The position numbers and the translations under genes were made by a program. The notes beneath the pieces are model-generated. The model did not search any database, was not told the origin of the DNA, and saw nothing but the letters and a program-made list of their open reading frames with translations. Below, in pieces: positions 46,585 to 52,500 of a stretch of 52,500 nt of DNA. The DNA lies in NCBI RefSeq assembly GCF_964340395.1, contig NC_135557.1, positions 8,181,709-8,234,208 of the forward strand. The letters run 5' to 3'. Each line of letters opens with the position of its first letter. Positions within the stretch are counted from its first letter, which is position 1. The DNA is from Glandiceps talaboti. Taxonomy: Eukaryota; Hemichordata; Enteropneusta; Spengelidae.

Positions 46585-49045
46585 TAGCTCCGCTGTCAGC
46601 GAAAGCTGAAAGCGTAGCTTTAGGTATAGGTGGGTATTGAGGTATAGAGAGTAGAGTGAATCATAGGTGTCCGTCAAACTTTTATATTTTCATTATTTTC
46701 TCCGGAAGTGACAGTCAGTATTCTTAGGTATTTGGTGTGCATGTTCCCTGGGGGGAGGCTATTCAGATTTGTTCATGCCAAGTTGATCTGTGCCATTTTC
46801 AATTTTTTATGATTTTTTTTCATAAAATGTCATTTTCATCAACTCCTTGAAAACCTCTTATTAGATTGCTTTGATATCTGGCGTGTTGATGCGCAGGGGG
46901 TAGCTTACTCAGATTTGTTAATTTCAAGTCAGCACATCCTCATTTTTATTTTTTATGATTTTTTTTTTTTGTAATTTGAAAAAAAAATGAATATGTTAAT
47001 GAGCATAATGACCGAGGCCATATTGGAAATCAGTCGACGAGACTTTAAGTAAACTGCCACTTTTCAAAAGACACTATTGACGTCAAACAAGCAATGTAAT
47101 ATGTGCTAAAGTCATAATTCTACGCATTGGGCGCCCAAATGACAAGCGTTTGTTCGAAACAGGGTTGTAAACTTCAAATCCAATTCTGCACCCTTCTACA
47201 TAATCAGCCAGTCCGCAACATCCTCATTTGCATACTCTATCCTGATTCGACCAGAAGCTGAAGGTGACCTCATTCGACCGAGCGATTTTCCACACCAAGT
47301 ATCTTGAGTATCAACACAAGACGTTCTTGGTACTCACTAAAATCACACTTCAGACCCACTATAAAAGTGTGATGTTTTCAGATAACATGTAACTTGTGGT
47401 TAATTCTATATTCTATATTGTCGTGCAATTTGGAATGACAGTGAACCAGAATTCAGACAACTTGCGTAAGGAAGGGCATGCCAGGCATGCGGTTGAAGTT
47501 ATGGCCGACAGTTCACATGTAAAGTTAAACGACATGAACGTGTCTTGCCTTTCCAAAATGCAAATATTTGGCAAGTAAAAATAATTAAAATAATTACAAC
47601 TTTAATTTGGCTTCAGACTTTGCATTATGTTTTGCGTATCTTTCCCCGTTTTACATGTAAATCCGAAAAGGTTCTTTCTCATCATGTCATCAGTGTCAGT
47701 GATCATACCGCGCGGGGTAGTCCTCGGGTGCACGAGTCTGTATTACTGACTTGACTCTAAACACCGGAGGGGAGGGACAATTGTCAGAATCGAGTCCCGA
47801 ATTCCTCCGTATGCAAGCAGGACTACGCGCGGGGCTGCTTTGAGTACGAGCGAAGTGAGGCATGTTGAGGTATTTTGTTGAGAATTATAAATATTGCGAA
47901 ATGTCAAGTACAAGGTTTAAATACAATGGAATGATGAAAAAAATGGCAGAGTCTACTGACAGGCGCCGGTCACAAGAAACACTGTGAATTAAAATATCAG
48001 ACGATGTGTGTATTAATCGCCGACAATCCACCCGTATGCACGAGGGACTAACCCGGAAGCAAGTCGTTGTCAGCCATACGTTACAGTGGTAACATCGTCC
48101 GAGAAATCGCTGCGTTCAGAGTGTCATTATTCACAGAATTGTTGTTTTCTAGTGAAAACCCGTCTTGAATTGTACAACTCCAACAAATGAAGACATGTCA
48201 AGTTATATTTTGAAAGTTGTATCGCTAGTTTGAGACGATTTTCTCACGTACTATAGTACTATCGAGGCTTACTTGGAAGTAGTAGGACCTTACTCCAGTT
48301 CATCGGGAAGTTTAGCCAGTCCGATAATTCTTTCTTGTTTAGTTTACAACACTTTTGATCATGCAGATTTTGTTGTTGTGATGAAAAGAAATAAAAAAAG
48401 ATCATTTCAACCATTTCGTTGTGTTTTCTTTGTGAAAGGTAACCGAACATGAACGAGTGTTACCACTGTAACGTATGGCTGAGAATGACTCTCTTCCGGG
48501 TACTTGATATTGTCGCCGTACGGAAACTAAGATGGCGATTAATACATTTCTTCCCTATATATATCTACCACAACTAGTACAAGTTGAATGTTGTTGACTT
48601 TGTAAATTTGTTAGAAAATTGAAATTGAAATTGCCTCAAAATTATTTTAGATCCCTAGTTTATTTCATTCATCATTAAAATTTTCCAGGGTTACAGCTGT
48701 AAGACACTGGAATTATTTATAGCCAACCTCAAAATCCTCTTTTTTCTTTTTTTCTTTTTCTTGTGTGCATTTCCCAGTCATTTTTTTCTGAGATTTTGTG
48801 CAATTTTTCATAACAGTAGATTTTTGTTATAAAATGGTGACTATGGTATAAAAGTACAATACATTACCAACTTCTGTGTAAAATGTGTTTTATAGTGAGA
48901 CATCATATGAAACCACTAACCACTTTATTGCATCGCTAAAACAAAACTGCATAGTGAAGAGCTGAAGACCTGAACCACTTCTACATGTCACCAAAATAAA
49001 AAATTAAATTAAAAAAAACAACAGCGGAGCTATTCTGACCGATAG
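46585..49045 (+). mobile_element. Interspersed element family X, copy B
   Basis: Longer copy of the element at 5.7-7.1 kb. It begins TTTTAGCTCCGCTGTCAGCG and has a possible opposite end with AACAGCGGAGCTATTC near 49020, so AGCTCCGCTGT / ACAGCGGAGCT form short inverted ends. It contains extra DNA absent from copy A at about 47240-47780 and a nested element at 48009-48546. Confidence 0.7.
48009..48546. mobile_element. Nested TIR element (MITE-like), 538 bp
   Basis: Terminal inverted repeats of about 90 bp: TGTATTAATCGCC ... CAGCCATACGTTACAGTGGT at the left and the complement at 48459-48546 (ACCACTGTAACGTATGGCTG ... GGCGATTAATACA). TA dinucleotides sit at both ends as candidate target duplications. 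Copy A of the host element lacks it at the matching place, marking an insertion. Confidence 0.75.
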
Positions 49046-50064
49046 GTCGCTTGTTGTAATTATTGTAACCAGTTTGTTGTTTTTAGCTTTATCTGTTTGA
49101 TTGTTTTGCCACCTTTTTAAATCTATTGTATGTACAGCGCTTTCCAATATTAATGAATAGAAAAAATAAATAAACTTTAAACTTTATGGGAGGCATTCAC
49201 TCTTTGAAAAGTGTTTCCACCCCCTCCCCCATAACTCCCCCTCTTATGAATACACCAGTATTTTGAATATCGATTTATACTAGTATTCAATTACTTGTGA
49301 ATATGTCGTTCAACAAATATAAGTTCCACAATAAAAGGAGTTGTGCTCACTTTGATGAAAATAGAACTTATTAAAAATTGCAAGCAAACTGTGAAATGTT
49401 ATGACGAAGACAATGGTATAAAATATATGATAAGATATGTAATTAAGGGTATATTGTACATAATAATTGGATATATGATATACACAAATTGATTTGTGTA
49501 GAATGTAGAAATAGGATAGAGAAAGATTCAACAAAAAGAGTCAAATTATTGTCATACATTGATAACTAAGTGATATTTATATTTAAAATTATAATATTAA
49601 TACAGCCATGAAAAAGTTAAGGTAATACTAGTATCTAAGGATTCGTCTAAATATAAATATGGATGAACTTCATTCCGAAATTAAGGGTAAACACTTGCAC
49701 TTTAGGTAGTACTACTACTAGTAGTAAATGACATAGATGATGTCGACCCCAATGGAAAGGGTGATATTACAATTATAAGACATGACCTTTCTACTAGTAT
49801 CTTTGTGTTTGACCCAAAACGTTATTAGTTACCTGTTAGGTTAAAACTGAACCAACGAAAAGCAATTACACTATGTCTTGTATGAAGAATTGTTTCATTT
49901 TACGGTCGGTGAGGGCATAATTTTCATTTTAATCGAAGTTCGTCTGTTAAAGCCAAACCAGTATGGAAAACTAGTTTTAGCAACAAAAAGTAATGATTTC
50001 TGCACTTAAAAAAACGTAGAGTATATAAAGTAAGTTTGTGATATAATATTCTGAATGTTTTATT
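49046..50064. other. Intergenic, nothing recognised
   Basis: AT-rich 3' flank of V-Ig gene 2. Frames are short and unsupported. Confidence 0.5.
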
Positions 50065-50166
50065 TCACATTGTTTGCATTTTTCTACCATACGTAAATGG
50101 TTTTTCCATCTTATTTAAATTTCTGTCTACCAGTTCATACTTTTTATGGATTCTTCCATCACTTTC
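50065..50166 (-). CDS. V-Ig gene 2, terminal exon (cytoplasmic tail)
   Basis: A TTTCAG acceptor opens a phase 0 exon encoding about 33 residues with KKYELVD and FTYGRK, ending in TGA. Short tail, no recognisable domain. Confidence 0.65.
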   Translation of the reverse strand, partial: ESDGRIHKKYELVDRNLNKMEKPFTYGRKMQTM

Positions 50167-50423
50167 CTGAAATAAGAACAAAGGGTAATTTGTATAAGTA
50201 AGATGACTGGTGTGTTTTTTCCAAAGGTTGTACAGAAGAGTTGGAAATGAGATGGGGAAACGAACAACTTAAATAAAGTCAAGCTTTAGTATACTATAAG
50301 GGGGATGCTGTTTCAAATTCTGAATATTTTATATTATGCATTGTGTGACATATACAATATTGTCCAATGCACACATCTCAACTTGGGTTAGTTTGTGTAT
50401 GCTTAATGTGTGTGTATATGTAC

Positions 50424-50464
<41 letters not shown>

Positions 50465-52170
50465 GCCTGCCTGCCTATGTGTATGTATGCGCGCGCTTGT
50501 CTGTGCGCACTTTAGTGTGTTTATTGCTATCAACAAAGTCTGTTCCTGTACAGTGAATCGTGTCTTATAATTTACCTTAGAATCTTTGTTTCCTTGTTTG
50601 TGGTCACGTCGACGACGACACAATCGAACGACACAAAACAACACACCGACAACCACTATTATGGCTAGAATTCCTGATACTATAATTACAATAGCTATTA
50701 GGAAGGGTAGTCCAAACAATTCCTTCTGTTGATCTAGGAAATGATAGAAAAAGAGAATTTATTTATAGCACAGAATGGAATCTTAGACACGCTTTCAATC
50801 GAACAACTAGCTTTATATACATTTATATTTAATAGCGAAACACTATGCCGATTACCTTTCTCTGTTAATCTCGTCTGTCACATTTACAAAGGGTCCTAAG
50901 ATCATTCCACATTTACAAAGGGTCCTAAGATCATTCCACATTTACAAAGGGTCCTAGGACAATTCCAGATTTACTAAGGGTCCTAAGATCATTCCACATT
51001 ACAAAGGCTCCTAGGCTCCACGAAAAAAAATTATGGTCCTACCACAGTGCGTTTTAAAAAGGACATTGGTGACTTTAGTTTGTAAGGTGTGCCTTGACGG
51101 GGCGCCCTCATACATCTATATATATATTAGGCCGGAGAGGGCATAGTGACACGACGTATCGTACAGGCTAATTAAAGTGAATGTGATAAAAATTAGCTTG
51201 TTTTAAAGCAAACATCGTTACTATTACGTGCATACGAAACGGTTGGTATAACCTATTCTCGTTGATCAATACTTTTCTTTGTCAAAATGTGATAAATTTC
51301 AAATCAGACTTAGTGAAGTGATAAAATCATTCACGTTATTTCACTGTCCTACATTTAAACTTGGAGCCCAACTAAAAGTCAAGACTTCACTAGCACTAGC
51401 TGTAACAAGAGAATTATATTTTCGATCAGACAAACAACAATATATTCACTGAAAATTGTTAAAATAGCTATAATTAAACATGTCAGTGGTTAGAATTACT
51501 ACTCATAGTTTGAAATTATGACTTACCTTTACTTTCTTCACTGTGTGATTTATCTGTATCTGTTAAAAAAATTAACGAGAAAAATATTTTAAAAGAATTT
51601 CTATCACATGTTAAGACATTGACGTGCAAGATTTAACTAGAGTTCAACGTACGTGCGTGTAGTTTAAATCGCTATATATATATGAACAATTATAAGTACA
51701 ATACAAATTGTGGAATTGTTTATTAAAACTTTAGTCTGTCACATTGATCACCATGGTCACATTGGAGGAAAAAAAAACGTTTATTGGAGCTATTGGTACA
51801 ATACTCGTAATTTCGTAAAATATGACTAAATTGTAACACTTACTTACGACCACCTGCAATGTAGTTGAATGTTGCACTATATTATCCTCGGACTTATCGA
51901 GTTCAGCCGTACATTTATACACGCCTTCATCTGGAATTTCCACATCATAAATTATGAGAAATGTCATTGCTTCATTTATGGAGTATTTATCATCTTCCAC
52001 GTATTTGTCCACCCCGGATACAAACCTTTGAGCTATGAATGAATCGTCACTTCTTCCCCATCTAACTGTAACGATTTTGTCATCCGTTGCCATGGCAAGA
52101 CAAGATAAGTTGACAGATGCTCCAACATAGGCATTGACAGTATTCGTATCAGCGGAAATAATTTTATTGA
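50065..52170 (-). CDS. V-type Ig receptor gene 2, 3' part (V domain, span, short tail)
   Basis: Four exons join in phase: 51844-52170 (V domain), 51527-51559 (linker), 50576-50733 (span) and 50065-50166 (tail and stop). The leader exon must lie past the right end of the window. The product is a type I membrane protein with one V-like domain (NLSC, TVRW, EGVYKC), a Ser/Glu linker, a long Ile/Val-rich span, an RRRR stop-transfer and a tail of about 45 residues. The tail has two tyrosines, one in KKYELV, which fits a Yxx-phi sorting motif and is off consensus for an ITIM because the -2 residue is Lys. Function unknown; recognition or adhesion is inferred from the fold. Confidence 0.75.
50424..50474 (+). 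repeat. (TCTG)n microsatellite
   Basis: In the last intron of V-Ig gene 2, about 100 bases past the span exon. Confidence 0.95.
50576..50733 (-). CDS. V-Ig gene 2, transmembrane exon
   Basis: 158 bp, phase 1 to 0, CCTAG acceptor and GTAAAT donor. Encodes a hydrophobic span beginning LPFLIAIVIIVSGILAIIVV, then RLCRRRR, marking the cytoplasmic side. Confidence 0.75.
50877..51010 (+). repeat. 29-bp tandem repeat, about 4.5 units
   Basis: Units of CACATTTACAAAGGGTCCTA plus AGATCATTC in the intron between linker and span exons of V-Ig gene 2. Later units diverge. Confidence 0.9.
51527..51559 (-). CDS. V-Ig gene 2, linker exon
   Basis: 33 bp, phase 1-1, TTAACAG acceptor and GTAAGT donor. Encodes a polar juxtamembrane linker (TDKSHSEESK). 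Confidence 0.6.
51844..52170 (-). CDS. V-Ig gene 2, V-domain exon
   Basis: 327 bp, phase 1-1. Two overlapping donors (GTAAGTAAGT) are possible; the one ending the exon at 51844 keeps phase 1 and matches paralogue gene 1 and the next exon. The acceptor follows a T-rich tract. Confidence 0.78.
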
Positions 52171-52500
52171 CTGATGAAAAAAAAAAAGTTTTTAACAAGT
52201 TATATTTGCAATTTTGTTTAGATAATTAGTACATATGTCGTTTTGTTCTTTTATCATTCGTGATGAAGTACTGGATATACCTCGTATGTACCGGTGGCTC
52301 CTTATCTGTCTGTCTAGTCTCAGTCCCTGCATCAGTCTCCCTCAGTCTCTACTACTCTCTCGTCACTCACAGAGACATATCGAAAAATAAACATATAGAC
52401 AGGCACATTTGCTTACAAACTTTTTAATCTCCATTTCACTCTTTCACGGACATTAAGCAAACTGACCAGCATTATTTACAGTTTGTAGTCAAAAACTCTC

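Overview
The window is nuclear DNA of an invertebrate animal. The genes are split by GT-AG introns with clean phases, the DNA is AT-rich, and introns and intergenic DNA are packed with microsatellites, minisatellites, LINE remnants and MITE-like elements. The species cannot be read from the sequence. A marine deuterostome such as a hemichordate would fit, but this is inference.

Layout. 1-3.1 kb holds a decayed LINE. 3.1-9.9 kb is a composite inverted-repeat structure built from a 38-bp minisatellite, its flanks and an interspersed element. 10.7-12.3 kb has a GT-array repeat, a perfect 30-bp inverted repeat and a tandem duplication carrying long hairpins. 13.9-15.3 kb (minus) carries the signal-peptide and V-type Ig exons of a small receptor gene. 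16.8-28.8 kb (plus) is an 11-exon gene for a 635-residue protein: signal peptide, Ig-like ectodomain, one membrane span, basic linker and a C-terminal death effector domain (DED). A full-coding L2/CR1-type LINE lies antisense in its eighth intron, at 23.2-26.9 kb. 30.1-31.4 kb is another decayed LINE. 31.7-32.9 kb holds a MITE and possible transposase debris. 33.2-44.1 kb (minus) is a complete 9-exon SLC17 transporter gene, closest to SLC17A9, the vesicular nucleotide transporter. 44.7-45.5 kb is a degenerate duplicate of one Ig-DED exon with its intron. 46.6-49.0 kb is a second copy of the element seen at 5.7-7.1 kb, with a nested TIR element. 50.1-52.2 kb (minus) is the 3' part of a second V-Ig receptor gene, paralogous to the one at 14 kb, with membrane span and short tail.

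How they fit. Two V-Ig genes and one Ig-DED gene suggest a small cell-surface, probably immune, receptor cluster. The first V-Ig gene and the Ig-DED gene are head to head, with start codons about 1.6 kb apart. The standout is the Ig-TM-DED architecture: a receptor that could engage DED-containing adaptors or initiator caspases directly, without a separate death-domain plus FADD step. Exon models were assembled by hand from splice sites and phase; no transcript or database search was available.
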